This document shows positions 46,163 through 56,542 of a stretch of 64,000 nucleotides of DNA, in pieces. The notes beneath the pieces were generated by a model. The model was not told where the DNA came from. It ran no database searches and saw only the letters and a program-made list of their open reading frames with translations. A program made the translations under genes and the position numbers. Position 1 is the stretch's first letter, and each line of letters begins with the position of its first letter. This DNA is from Cryptomeria japonica (taxonomy: Eukaryota > Streptophyta > Pinopsida > Cupressales > Cupressaceae), in the NCBI RefSeq assembly GCF_030272615.1, contig NC_081413.1, positions 186,898,669 through 186,962,668 of the forward strand, written 5' to 3'.

Positions 46163-46384
46163 CCCCCCCTTAAGTGCAACTTAGGGGAATGCACTTAAGT
46201 CTACAATGCAACTAAACAATGCAAGATGGGTCCCGGCTATGAGGCCATGTTAGGTACCCATGTACAAATGCAAATGCATGCAAACCAATGCAATAAAATC
46301 TCTCACAAAGTGGGGAAAGAGAGAAAAACCCAATGGGAAAAAACCCTCCCCCAAAAGAGAGATGAAAGCTATACAAGAGAACTC
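46163..46384 (-). other. Polypurine tract and 3' non-coding end of J
   Basis: The minus strand reads CACTTAAGGGGGG next to the LTR at 46162. The block AAAACCCAATGGGAAAAAACCC at 46327-46348 resembles the conserved LTR motif of the other copia elements but lies inside J. Confidence 0.7.
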
Positions 46385-48664
46385 TTATAGAAGAATGTGA
46401 GGAACAAAACCCCATGTGAGGAAAAAGTCCTCCCCATATGAGAGAAGAAGAGAAGTCAAACTGTGACCCCCACTCAATGGAGAATTTGCACCAATGATAG
46501 AAGCTCGATGTATGAAGAAATTGCTCCACGAATGTCGAACAACATTCCTCCCCTTAGGAAGAAACAAAACCAAAGGTGTATCCATGAAGTCTCCCCAATC
46601 ATGAAGGGAAGATGTATGAAGAAAACTCATGATGAAAGGAATCTCTGAAAACTGCTCAAGTGTCCCCATGTCGATGCTGAAAGATACCCCCTCCAAAGGT
46701 GGTAAACTATGCCACACTGCTGAAAAAGGCACTCCAAGATCTAGTGGAGATGGATGTAGAACATGTCCCAAAGACTCACATGTCTCCTCAAAAAATAAAG
46801 AGACCTCCTCCAACTGCTGTACATAAGTATCCACAATCATGTCAACCTCGAAAGAATGATCATGTAGAGAATGAACAAGAGGGTCAGAGTGTGCCCTCGC
46901 AACAATCAAAGAAGGATCATCTTCATCAAAGAGAAGATGAATGTCATCAATGATGTCTCCCAAATCTACAATGTAGGATTCCACAAACAAACTTGCAATA
47001 TCTATCAAGTAATCATCCCATGAATCTGAAGCTGGAAGACAATGAATATCCTGCTACATTGAATCACATGAAGGCAAAACTGTCGCACTATTTGCATCAT
47101 CAGGTGCAATAGGTGATGTGATATCAATAGGAGGAGATGAAATACAAGGCTCAAGAACGGGTTCAAATGTGAGAATCCCCATGTTCAAGTGTCCAAAGTT
47201 CTCCTCAAAATCTGAACTATCACAATAAGTGTGATCATAATGTGTAGAATCATCAAATGTGAAATCATCATCATCAACAAAATCTGAAAAGGAGTATAAC
47301 CGAGATGAATGATCAACCACCCCAGTCGCAATGATAGCTCTAGTCTCCATGTCTCTAATGAAAACTGAGTCAGGTGTGAACTCCACAACTCTCTTAGTTG
47401 CGCCATGTGTGATTTGATAGATAGAAAGGAGATTGCTTGTCAAGTGGGGTACACACAACACATCATTGAAGGAGTTATCCCCAATGTCAATAGATCCTTT
47501 CCCAATCACATCCATGTATGTATGATTGCCCATCAAAATCTGTGGCATGGTGCAAGGCTCAAATGTAGAGAACATAGACTGCGAAGATGCCATATGATGA
47601 GAAGCCCCTGAATCTAGAAGCCATCTCTCTGAATCATGACTGATAGTAGCACATAGAGCTTTTCCTTTTCTTGTTCCGAAAGAGTGAGTTTTTCCACTTG
47701 TACAAGCCATGAATGCTTGCCCTTTTCCTTTTGAATGTGAGGAAGTTGAAGTTGATGAATCATCCTTCTTGTAGACTTTAGGCAAATCAATGTTATGCTT
47801 TTTGATGATATGTGTGAGCTCATCAATCTTCTTAGAATAGCAACGATGTTCCTCATGACCAATCTTTTTACAATAAGCACAAGTAGGTCTCTCCCTCTTT
47901 GGTGAATTATCTCTCTTGGAAGAGGATGAATCTCCTTGTTTTGGAGAAGATGGTGTTTTGTCCTAAGGCTTTGATTGCCATTTCTTCTTGTTTGAGTTGT
48001 CCTTTCCTTGATTTCCTTTGTTCCCTTGATTTGCCACTAATGCTTGAGACTTAGAAGCCTTAAGAATGCCCATGCTTATCAACTTAGTTTGTTCCATCAT
48101 CAACATTTCATTGAAAGCATCAAATGTAGGCATTGTGTAGCTTGAACCCATTGTCATCCTATGGGTTTGGAAACTAGAAACAAATGCTGCATATTCTTGT
48201 GGAAGCTTGCCTATCAAGTTGAATATCAATTGAGTATCCTTTTTATCAATGCCACAATCTTTGAGTTGTGCCCTCAACTCATTTGCCTTAGTGACATAAT
48301 CTTGTATAGTATCAAAGTTCTTGGGATCTAACATGGTGAGATCACTATCAATTTGATATCCCCTAATCTCATCAACTTGACCATACAAGTCTTGAAACTT
48401 TTGCCAAGCATCCTTGATTAGAGTACACTTCTCAATATGAAAAATGAGATCGTTTGATACATACTTTCTTAAGGTACCAATTGCCATGATATTTTTAGTG
48501 AGCCAATCTAAGTGACCAACTGGATCAGCCTTAGGATCAGCTGGAGCAACAATAGTTCCATCAATGTAATAAGTGAGTCCTTTTTCCATAAGTTTACTCC
48601 TTGCATCAATTTTCCAAGTAGCATAGTTATGTGGAGTTAAGAGAGGAAACTTAGAAGAACCCAT
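46385..48664 (-). pseudogene. J gag, zinc knuckle, protease and acidic tail in one frame with two TAG stops
   Basis: The likely start is ATG 48664 (MGSSKFPLLTPHNYATWKID), giving a copia Gag with ATWKIDARSKLMEKGLTYYI and LKDCGIDKKDTQLIFNLIGK. A TAG at 47965-47963 ends it. The same frame continues without shift to the zinc knuckle CAYCKKIGHEEHRC (about 47888-47847) and protease LLDSGASHHMASSQSM (about 47622-47575). A second TAG lies at 47056-47054, and again the same frame runs on to 46385 (acidic, then His/Ser/Leu-rich, no known domain). In total about 760 codons in one frame with two stops. The stops could be mutated CAG codons or, less likely, programmed readthrough. No pol domains. Confidence 0.82.
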
Positions 48665-50253
48665 AGCAGAAAAAAGGAAGGAACACAAGAGCACAAAAGC
48701 ACAAGAGACACCCCCCCAAATTCACTCAATCAAAGTACCCCCCCCAAAGTGATGATTTTGGCACTTTATACTTAGTGCGATTACAATGAGCCACTTGCAA
48801 AACAAGGCAAAGTGGACTTATGATGCAAATTTTACAACTTCTCAAATGAGATACAAGAGACTTCAATCAATAATGCAATGAATCTAACTAAGATTCAAGC
48901 AAATATACAAGTACCAAGAGAGCCAAAAATGGCCAAAATTTGAAAGTATAATTTCTACTTATAATGGCATCAATCTGATAGCATCATGTGAAAGTAGACG
49001 AAAAAATATGCACTTTCAAAAAAAATGACACCTGAAAAGGAGGTCGTATGACCCCAAACGAAGCCTCTGAAGTTGCAAAAACTGGGATTACTCGGGTACA
49101 GTCACAAAAAACTGCATTTTCTGAAAAATCCATGCATTAAAATTAAAAAATTTCTTCACCACTGCGGAGAGCACAAAATTCTAGCCCATTTCAAAAAAAA
49201 TTGCACCCAAACAGGAGCAAAAATGAGCAAGTTATGGCCATTTGAAGTTGAACTGCAAAATAAAAAATGCAAATGAGAGGGGGGTCCAAAATTTTCAAAC
49301 CCTGCTGATGTGGTGCTGATGTCAGCAACTCACTATGTTAAATTTGATGGCCATATGACCATCGCAAAAACTTCGCCGTCTGCTGACTGGGCGTCCGTAC
49401 CGTATGGACAGATGATGTGGCAGTCAACTGTGCAATCCGTACTGTATGGAAAGATGACTGGGCAGGTTGATTTGGCTGCTGATGTGGCAATGTACAGAAT
49501 CTGACTGTGTGTACGTGTGGTGGCCGTATGGATTACTGCGTGGCAGGTTTGTACCGCGGGCCAGTGGCCGCTTGCCACGTGGCAGGCGCGGTCCTCCGGT
49601 TTGGGTGACGCAGGTGCTGAAGAGGAGGAGCGGCGGGAGGAGCCGCTGGTGGCGCAGTGCGGAGGGCCGCGGGGGGGGAGAGAGATAGTCTTCCGGCGCG
49701 GCGGCGGTGATAGAGGTCGGAGTGCCTCTGGGCGGAGCAGGGAGGACGCGCGGTGCGCAGACCGAGGACGTGCGGGAGGCGGCGGGAGGTGACGCGACGA
49801 GTACCTGTGGGAGGAACGAGGCGCTGACGGGACCAGACGGTGGGAGGAGCAGACAGAGGTACACCTGCGACCTATGGGTCACAGGGGGGGGTCTGCGAAC
49901 CCCCCAAAAAGCCCTCTTTTTTTTTGATTTTTTTTTTTTCGATTTTTCTCCTTTTTTTTTGATTATTTTTTCAATTTTTTTTTTGTTTCTTGAAAATTTT
50001 TAGAGAGAATTTTTTTTTTTTTCGAAAATTATATAAAAAAAATTGAAAATCCGTACGATACAAGCAAAATTGGAGAAAAAAATTTTCTCACCAAAATAGG
50101 CCAAATTTATAACCAAAATTCATGGAAACGGCCTTCTGGATGTAATGGTGGGGTCGGATCTGGTCTAGGACGCCTCCAAAAGATGCTGCTCCTTAGATCT
50201 GCCTCTTGACATTGCAATAATGCCTCTTCAAGATGAATCAATGAAGCCCCAAT
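48665..50253 (-). other. Leader of element J with GC-rich island and homopolymer runs
   Basis: About 1.6 kb between primer site and gag. Segment 49500-49880 is strongly GC-rich (GGCGCGGCGGCGG type) in a window that is otherwise AT-rich. At 49915-50040 there are long T runs on the plus strand (A runs in element sense). At 49330-49510 the motif GTATGGAMAGATGAYTGGGCA and GATGTGGCA recurs. Open frames here (for example 152 codons at 49882-49424) have no recognisable protein and probably follow from GC content. Confidence 0.7.
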
Positions 50254-50266
50254 GGCTCTGATACCA
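50254..50266 (-). other. Primer binding site of J (initiator Met tRNA)
   Basis: The minus strand reads TGGTATCAGAGCC directly abutting the LTR. Confidence 0.95.
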
Positions 50267-50755
50267 TGTTGGATTTTGCCAAGATCAAGAGCTCAATGAA
50301 ATGTACAAAATAGAGACACAATATAGGACAAGAATAAACTATATTCTCATCAATAGAAATGATCAACAATAATGATTCAAAATGTTCAATAGTTCCATAC
50401 AATGTAGATGAGCCTGCTTATATAGGCAAGGCTAGGGATATGTATGAGCACACAAATATGACATGTGGCTCAATAAGAAACAAGGGTAGGTAGGAAATAG
50501 GTGTGGGTAGGTAGGAGAAATAATATAATATTCCACATGAGGTGGATCACCCACCGAATGTGGAGTGTAACAACAAGAGTGGAGTGTAACAACAAGATCA
50601 ACACCATAAAAGGTGGAATTTCTCCTACACACACTATCCCAATGTGGCACAAACACCCAAGTGTCTCATACCCAAACTACTATGAAAAGCATTATCCTAA
50701 GTAAACTTAAGTAAAGTGTAATAATATCCATGATGAATAATTATTTACACCAACA
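50267..50755 (-). repeat. 5' LTR of element J
   Basis: 489 bp, same length and termini as 45674-46162. Differences seen by eye: GTC/GCC near the start, CTGTA/CTATA, and GAAATGC/GAAAAGC. Confidence 0.95.
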
Positions 50756-50760
50756 ATAAT

Positions 50761-51313
50761 CAATCCCTTAACCGGGTGGTCCTTAACCATATCTTTTCCT
50801 AACATGACATTATTGTACAAGCTTCTAACAAGGCTTGGCTCCTAACAGGGCTAACTTCAGAAGAGTTCAAACTATTTGTGGGTATTCATCCCCACCATGG
50901 TTTTTCCCGTTTGTGTTTCCATGTGAAAAATTATTGTGTCAAGTGGTGAATGATTTTGTGGATGTGTTTTTTGGTATGGTTGATATGAATGATTGGTAGA
51001 TCTACATAGATATATTTATGTGATTGAAAATAATCTGAATTGTGTTATTATTGGTATTAATGAAGTGATTTGAGGTTTTAGTCAAAGGATATTGAAGTTT
51101 CAGATCTGTTGCATTATATCACTGAAGTATTTGGTCAACCAGTAAGCTTTAGCAGTGCTGCAACAAATTTGTTAAAGTGTCTAAACCGGTAAACTTTGTG
51201 AGTTGTTTTTGAGTGTGGAATAAGTTTGGTGAAAGTTTAGTTAATTTTCTATCTACTGATTCACCCCCCCTCTCAGTAGTTGACCAGATCTTTATAGTTT
51301 CATCTTATTATCT
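50761..51313 (+). repeat. H LTR2, second part
   Basis: Resumes after J and its target copy (50756-50760) with CAATCCCTTAACCGGGTGG, as in LTR1 near 27050. It ends TCATCTTATTATCT at 51313. The conserved block is at 50892-50931. Confidence 0.88.
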
Positions 51314-51315
51314 AT

Positions 51316-51327
51316 TGGTATTAGAGC
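51316..51327 (+). other. Primer binding site of H second unit
   Basis: TGGTATTAGAGC, one base from the canonical TGGTATCAGAGC (C to T). Confidence 0.88.
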
Positions 51328-51383
51328 ATTCTAGGTCCTCTTGAGTATAAGCCTAATAGCTTGAGGAAAAGATCTAGGAGAAA

Positions 51384-52978
51384 ATGATGAAGAGAGAAGG
51401 TATGAAGTTTAATAGAGATAACTATAGAATATGGAGTGATAGGATGAAGATTTACATCAAGAGCTTAGGAAGTTAGTATTGGGATCAGGTTGTTACTAAG
51501 TATAACTTTCCTAGTGGAATTTTGACAGATGATTAGAAGAAGGAGCAACATGAGAACAATCAAGCAATGAAGGCCATCATCAATACCTTTTTAGATTATA
51601 AATATGTTGATGTTCATGGATTGGAGACTGCATATGAAGTTTGGAAGAAATCTGTGGCAGTGATGAGCATGTGAAGATTGCCAAGGAAGAGAGTCTTAGA
51701 GGAAAATTTGAAGACATGAGAATGGTTGAAGGTGAAAACATTCAACAATATGGTTAGAGAATCAAGGAGATAGTTGGAGAAATCAAAAGTGTTGGAGGTA
51801 CAGTGGAGGATGCCACTGTGGTTAGCAAGGTATTGAGAACCCTTCTATCGGTCTACACTATCAGGGTTGTAGCCTTTCAAAAACTCAAATCTATTGATAA
51901 GACAAAGGTAACTCTTAACTCTATCATTGGTAAATTAACTGCATTTGAATTAAATGGTTTTGATGGAAGTGTTTAGAGGTCAAAATCTACATTTAGAGCC
52001 TCAGTCTCAACTCCACCAGTAAGGAAAAGTAGAGAAGTAAGTTATAGTCATGAATCTAGATCCAATAGAGAGGTAGATGATGAAGCTAGCCTGATGGAAC
52101 TCGAAGCATTGTTGGCCAAGCGGTTACCCAGAGGTATCGATAAGTACAAAGGTAAATTACCACTGAAATGTTTTGCATGTAACGAGATAGGACATATTGC
52201 TGCTAACCATCCTAATGGAGATAATGAGGAAAAATGAGAGAAATATAGGAATTTTAAAGGAAAGGGAAAAATAAATTGTTTCATTGCAGTGGATGAAGGT
52301 ATTACAGATGAAGAATTCGAGGAAGATACAAAGGAGGACATTGTCTTTGTTGCTATCAAAGAAAACATATCAGATCAGAAGGCATTTGTCTCTCACTTAG
52401 ACAACTCAGATGTCTAGATTATAGACAGTGATTGTTCACACCACATGACTGGTGACCGGAGCAAGTTTCTAACACTGGATAAATTTTATGGAGGTGTTGT
52501 CAGAGTTGGGAATAACACTCCTTGCATGGTGAAAGGGAAATGATCCATTTCCCTGAAGGGTAAGAATAGTGCAGATGATGTCTACTGGGTTGAAGGTTTG
52601 AAACACAATCTTTTGAGTGTTGATCAACTCAATGACAAAGGTTACCCATTAGAATTCAAGAATAGATTTTGCAAGATCTTTGGAAGCAAAGGTGAATTGG
52701 TTGCAACAGGAAAACAAACCATAGGTAACTTATCTCACTTAAACTCTAAAGTCAATAGTTGTTTGATTGCAAAATTAGAAGATAGTTGGCTTTTGCATAA
52801 GAGGTTTTTCCATGTGAATTTTGATAACATTGTAAGAGTTAGCAAGTCAAAATCAGTAAGAGGTTTGCCATGGTTGGACAAATTGGTGAATTCTTTATGC
52901 AAGGAATGCCAGTTAGGGAAAGTGACATATGCAATCTTCAAGAGCAAATCTTTCTCAGCTAAACATGTGCTTGACTTG
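51384..52978 (+). pseudogene. H second unit: gag, protease, start of integrase; truncated
   Basis: ATG 51384 (MMKREGMKFNRDNYRIWSDR) starts a second copy of the H internal region. Gag is frameshifted near 51645 and 51720. The zinc knuckle near 52170-52210 reads CFACNEIGHIAANH, with its last Cys replaced by His. The protease region near 52415-52445 reads VIDSDCSHHM-like sequence with TAG at 52415 where the first unit has TGG. Integrase zinc region WLLHKRFFHVNFDNI and LCKECQLGK lie at 52780-52925. It stops at 52978 (VLDL), where sequence from gypsy E gag begins on the other strand. RT, RNase H and the third LTR are missing. Confidence 0.86.
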
Positions 52979-53349
52979 TGTTTAAGGCCACACAATATAT
53001 CAATTCTATTCTTATCACTTTGAATCATGCGTTTAAGGCCTTCAATTAATGGAAGAGCTTCACTATTAGGGTATTCTTGGGACATCCATTTTTGAAAGTT
53101 ATCAAACTGATTGTCCAATGTGAAAAGTTGATCTATAGAAACCCTAGTTAAAGCTTCTTCTTCATCATGGGATTCATCAATGGGGTGAATAGGCACATGA
53201 TTAGGATGGGAAGAATTAGCATGATCCTCATTAAAGAAGTTACCCAAATTAGGCTCCATCTCCTTGGTAATTAAACCTTGGGAAGCCTTAATTCTAATGC
53301 TCTGTCTAACGAGGATAGGATAGGTAGGACTAATAGTGGTAAAACTCAT
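52979..53349 (-). pseudogene. Gypsy E gag, N-terminal part
   Basis: ATG 53349 on the minus strand opens MSFTTISPTYPILVRQSIRI. It continues open through acidic DESHDEEEALTRVSIDQLF and FQKWMSQEYPNSEALPLIEG to about 52985, where it meets truncated H. It has the same strand as the E gag at 26212 and lies between an E-type leader/LTR and the H insertion, so I read it as the start of the same gag. Some gag sequence was probably lost with the right end of H. Confidence 0.65.
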
Positions 53350-54450
53350 GCACTAGAGGGAAAATTTGAATTTTGAATTTTGGAGCAAAGCTTACAAAAT
53401 TGATTAATACAAAATTTAAGAAAATAATAATTACCCAATTTGAACTTTGTTGGAGGAAGGGGATGACACAATTTCCAAAAATGAAAGGAAATTGAAAATT
53501 GAAAATTAGGGCCAAGGGAATACCACTTAATTTTAAAATCAGAATTTTTAAAATCAAGGCAGGCTATAATTAACCTCTTAATTTTAAAAAAATTATTGAA
53601 ATTTGAAATGTTGAATTTTTGAGGTATTTCCAATTCTAGAGGGATAAAAAATCGACAACATCAACTAATCTTCTAGATTTAGGCTATTAAATACAATCAT
53701 AATAGTCTCCCGAAATTTCAAGAAAAAAGCCGAGGACCGTGGCCAGAATGCACATGGTTCGATCAACTTTTTTTGAAATTTTTAGGGAAGGATATTACGA
53801 TGATTTTAAAGCTAACCCCCCAAAATTGACAAATTTTACAACCTCTAGATGGGTGAAATAAAGGCGCAAATGTAAAAATAGGCCCCTATTAGGGTTTTGA
53901 AGAAAAACAGGAATTGAATTGCAATTTTGAAAAAGGTCAAACCTAATGGATAGGGACACCTTGAGAAATGTTTAGAAATTTGAATTGGAAAGAAATTGAT
54001 TTGAAATTTGCACAAAATCCAATTAATTTTGAAAATTAGGGTTTTATGAGCTAACCACTTAATTATAAAATTTGAATTTTGGGAAAAAGGGGGGAAATTA
54101 AAATTTGAATTGTAGGAATGAAGACAAGTCTGAGAACAATCAAAAATCTGAAAATTAAATGGAAATCCAATTTTTGCACAAGTTCAAGATGATTTTTGAA
54201 AATTAGGTTTTTAACAAGTAACCTCTTAATTTTGTAAATTTTATTTTCAAATTGAACAAGACAATAAAGAAATTGAATTTGATAAACAAAACAATTTTGT
54301 AGATCTAAGATAACTAAAAACAATTTTTACAAATCACAAGTTCAATTTTAATTTTATAAACTAAGGGTTTTAATGATTTAACCACTAAGTTTGTAGAAAT
54401 TTGAAACTTGTAAATGAAAAACATACAATTTTGTTCAAAGGAAAGCATGC
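53350..54450 (-). other. Leader of gypsy element E with degenerate repeats
   Basis: AT-rich, no gene. A motif like TAACCTCTTAATTTTRTAAATTT recurs near 53571, 53812, 54051, 54218 and 54379, at spacings of about 240, 240, 167 and 161 bp. GAAAATTAGGG often precedes it. Confidence 0.6.
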
Positions 54451-54468
54451 AAAATGTTGGGTTCACCA
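54451..54468 (-). other. Candidate primer binding site of gypsy E
   Basis: The minus strand reads TGGTGAACCCAACATTTT three bases from the LTR edge at 54472. TGG fits a tRNA CCA end. I do not assign the tRNA. It is not the initiator Met type used by the copia elements here. Confidence 0.5.
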
Positions 54469-54471
54469 AAA

Positions 54472-54977
54472 TGTAATGTTGGTGAAATGTGCATAAGAAA
54501 TCAAGAGGAAAACTACCCTTTCCCTCCGAGGAGAGACGAGAGTTTCACTATTGATTACCCTTCAAACACTTTTCACCATGTTACATTTGGAAGAGGAGAG
54601 GAGAATTCACTAGATTCAACCTTCAAAGATGAAGATTGAATTCTAAATGAAATGGGAATGATAAGTTGATCCCCTCTTCCTTATTTGAAATGGAAAGGAA
54701 TTGATTGAATTATGTAGTGCAAAAGTGACAAAGAACTGATTATAACTTGAGATCGGAATATGGGATGAAGTTGTGCACCTAGATCTGGCAATAATATGTC
54801 AAGACGAAGTTGCCCTGCATTTTGGAGGAAAAGTTGCCCGGACTGTGGCGGGAAAGTACATGGTCCTCCAAAAAGTCCGTGAAATGAAAAGGATTTTTCC
54901 ACCTTTGCAAATGGAGCCTGAATCTGAAAGTATAGTTGTGCACCTGCAACCTACAATGCATGCTCTAGGAAGGTCTT
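54472..54977 (-). repeat. 5' LTR of gypsy E, truncated and internally deleted
   Basis: Begins TGTAATGTTGGTGAAATGTG like 21495. It follows that LTR closely to about CACCTGCAACC, then jumps to ACAATGCATGCTCTAGGAAG (found at 22442 in the other LTR), an internal loss of about 0.46 kb. It stops at 54977, where element L begins. Confidence 0.82.
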
Positions 54978-55003
54978 TGTTGGCATTACAATAGAAAGGA
55001 GAT
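54978..55003 (+). other. Remnant of L: LTR tip joined to polypurine tract
   Basis: TGTTGGCATT at 54978-54987 looks like the first bases of an L LTR. It is followed by ACAATAGAAAGGAGAT, a polypurine tract abutting the full LTR at 55004. This suggests that a 5' LTR and a whole internal region were deleted, leaving their outer tips. Confidence 0.5.
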
Positions 55004-56478
55004 TGTTGGCATTTCATTAAGGATATTGAGAAGGTTGTTGGAGATTATTGATATAACTGAAGAAGGATGATAACTATCTTTATAATATTATTTTGTCATT
55101 GATGTCAAGAAATTGATTTTCTGATTCAGTATGATGTTGCCATATCTTGAGAAGTATGTATTGATGAGTATTAAGATATCGGTAAAAGACACAGAAAGAA
55201 TGTGATGAATAAGGGGAGAAACAAGTTATTCAATGGGCAACTATTAATGAGTTAGACAATGATAAGATCATGATGTTTAGATTGTTTTGATATCCTACAT
55301 ATGTTGTTGATTGTAAGGTTAATACTATACTATGTCACCGAGCAAAGAACCTAGTCGGTAAACCCTAACGAACCTAGTCGGTAAACCCTAAGGTTATCAA
55401 TATCGGTTAATGAAGGCGGAATGTCTACCGAGTAAAATTTAGTATTTATTGAGTAACAACCGAGTTATAACAGATCGCATTGGATGGATAAAAGCATTAT
55501 TTAATGAAGGATGCTAATGAGCTGGAGATGAATAAATGATTGGTATGCCACCCATGAAGTTTGTTAAGGATCTACGGCAATGAAAAATCAGGAGGAAGAT
55601 CTACAACGCAGATTGAACTGCAATAACCTAGCACAAGTTCCTAGGAAGGTATGTAAGTTCCAAGATGAGGTAAAATGTTTTCAGATCGAAGGATACATTG
55701 AACCTAGTCAAGATTGAAGATCTGATGGCTATGATTGATCATGGGAAATGTGATCAAGGAGATTAAGCGGTTAGAAAATTGTTTATAAATAAGGAATTAT
55801 TGATGAACAATGTATGCGAGCAAGTGTAAGCACAGGGATGCTACATAGTGATTACCAAGCACAGAAGCTTGAAGACCTGTTTGAATAACAGAGTAGGGAG
55901 CCCAGCAGAGGGACAAGATAAGTCCTATGACAAGATTGTTTTGAGCAAATAGAATCTGCTTTAGCATTTTAGATGTGAAGTTGCAGATATATTTTTATTA
56001 CTATTATTTTGTAAGTGACAGAAAATCTCTTAACCGAGTGGACTTAACAATCTTATTTGTAAACCCTCTAGCAAGGTAACATTCTGAATGAGTGTTTGAA
56101 ATCCTTTGACAAGGTCACTTCTAACAAAGTGAAGATCCTAACAGATCTGAGGGAAATCCCTTAACCGGGTCACATCTAGCAATGTGTTTGTAATCTTTAA
56201 CATGATTTACTTTTAACCAAGCATACTCTAGAAGAGTATATTTCTTAGTGGGCCCGAAATCCCACAGTGGTTTTTCCCTATTTAGGTTTCCATGTTAAAT
56301 CTGGTGTTATATGTGTTATGATGATTATATATTTATGAGTTTGCATGTTTAGCAGTTTTTGGTTATATTGCTGAAGTATAAGTTACCGAGGTTGAATCTG
56401 TTGATTTTATGGAAGATTAAGTTTGTATGATTCACCCCCCCCTCTCATCTTGTTAGCTATTGGCATCGAAACTTTACA
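55004..56478 (+). repeat. LTR of copia element L
   Basis: TGTTGGCATTTCATTAAGGA to ATCGAAACTTTACA, about 1475 bp. It is followed by a primer site and gag. It contains the conserved block in plus form at 56260-56300 (CCACAGTGGTTTTTCCC ... GGTTTCCATG). At 55349-55391 GAACCTAGTCGGTAAACCCT occurs twice in tandem. Confidence 0.82.
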
Positions 56479-56480
56479 AT

Positions 56481-56492
56481 TGGTATCAAAGC
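56481..56492 (+). other. Primer binding site of L
   Basis: TGGTATCAAAGC, one base from the initiator Met type. Confidence 0.85.
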
Positions 56493-56542
56493 TTTGGACT
56501 CTGGAAGAAAAGTTTAAAGGTACTTGAGGCAAAGATCCGAAG

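Larger units (their letters stand above)
45674..50755 (-). mobile_element. Young non-autonomous copia element J, minus strand
   Basis: Its 489-bp LTRs (45674-46162 and 50267-50755) differ at three positions by eye. Target duplication ATAAT matches exactly (45669-45673 and 50756-50760). The primer site is at 50254-50266. The internal region (about 4.1 kb) encodes gag, zinc knuckle and protease, then an acidic unrecognised segment, with no integrase, RT or RNase H. It has a long leader with a GC-rich island. It is the youngest insertion in the nest and splits H LTR2. Confidence 0.92.
26213..52978 (+). mobile_element. Copia element H in tandem form: LTR-internal-LTR-internal (truncated)
   Basis: LTR1 is 26213-27386 plus 35106-35323. 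The first internal region is 35324-37431 plus 42441-44845. LTR2 is 44846-45673 plus 50761-51313. A second internal region runs 51314-52978 and stops inside the integrase zinc region. Elements G, G' and J are inserted in LTR1, the first integrase and LTR2. H itself is inserted in the gag of gypsy E; the left flank is CACTT (26208-26212), and the right end with its LTR is deleted. LTR1 and LTR2 are about 1392 and 1381 bp after removing inserts. Confidence 0.82.

Noticed and set aside
49424-49882. 152-codon minus-strand frame rich in Pro/Ser/Arg in the J leader
   Set aside because: The frame is open because of GC richness, several overlapping frames on both strands are open too, and no domain is recognised.
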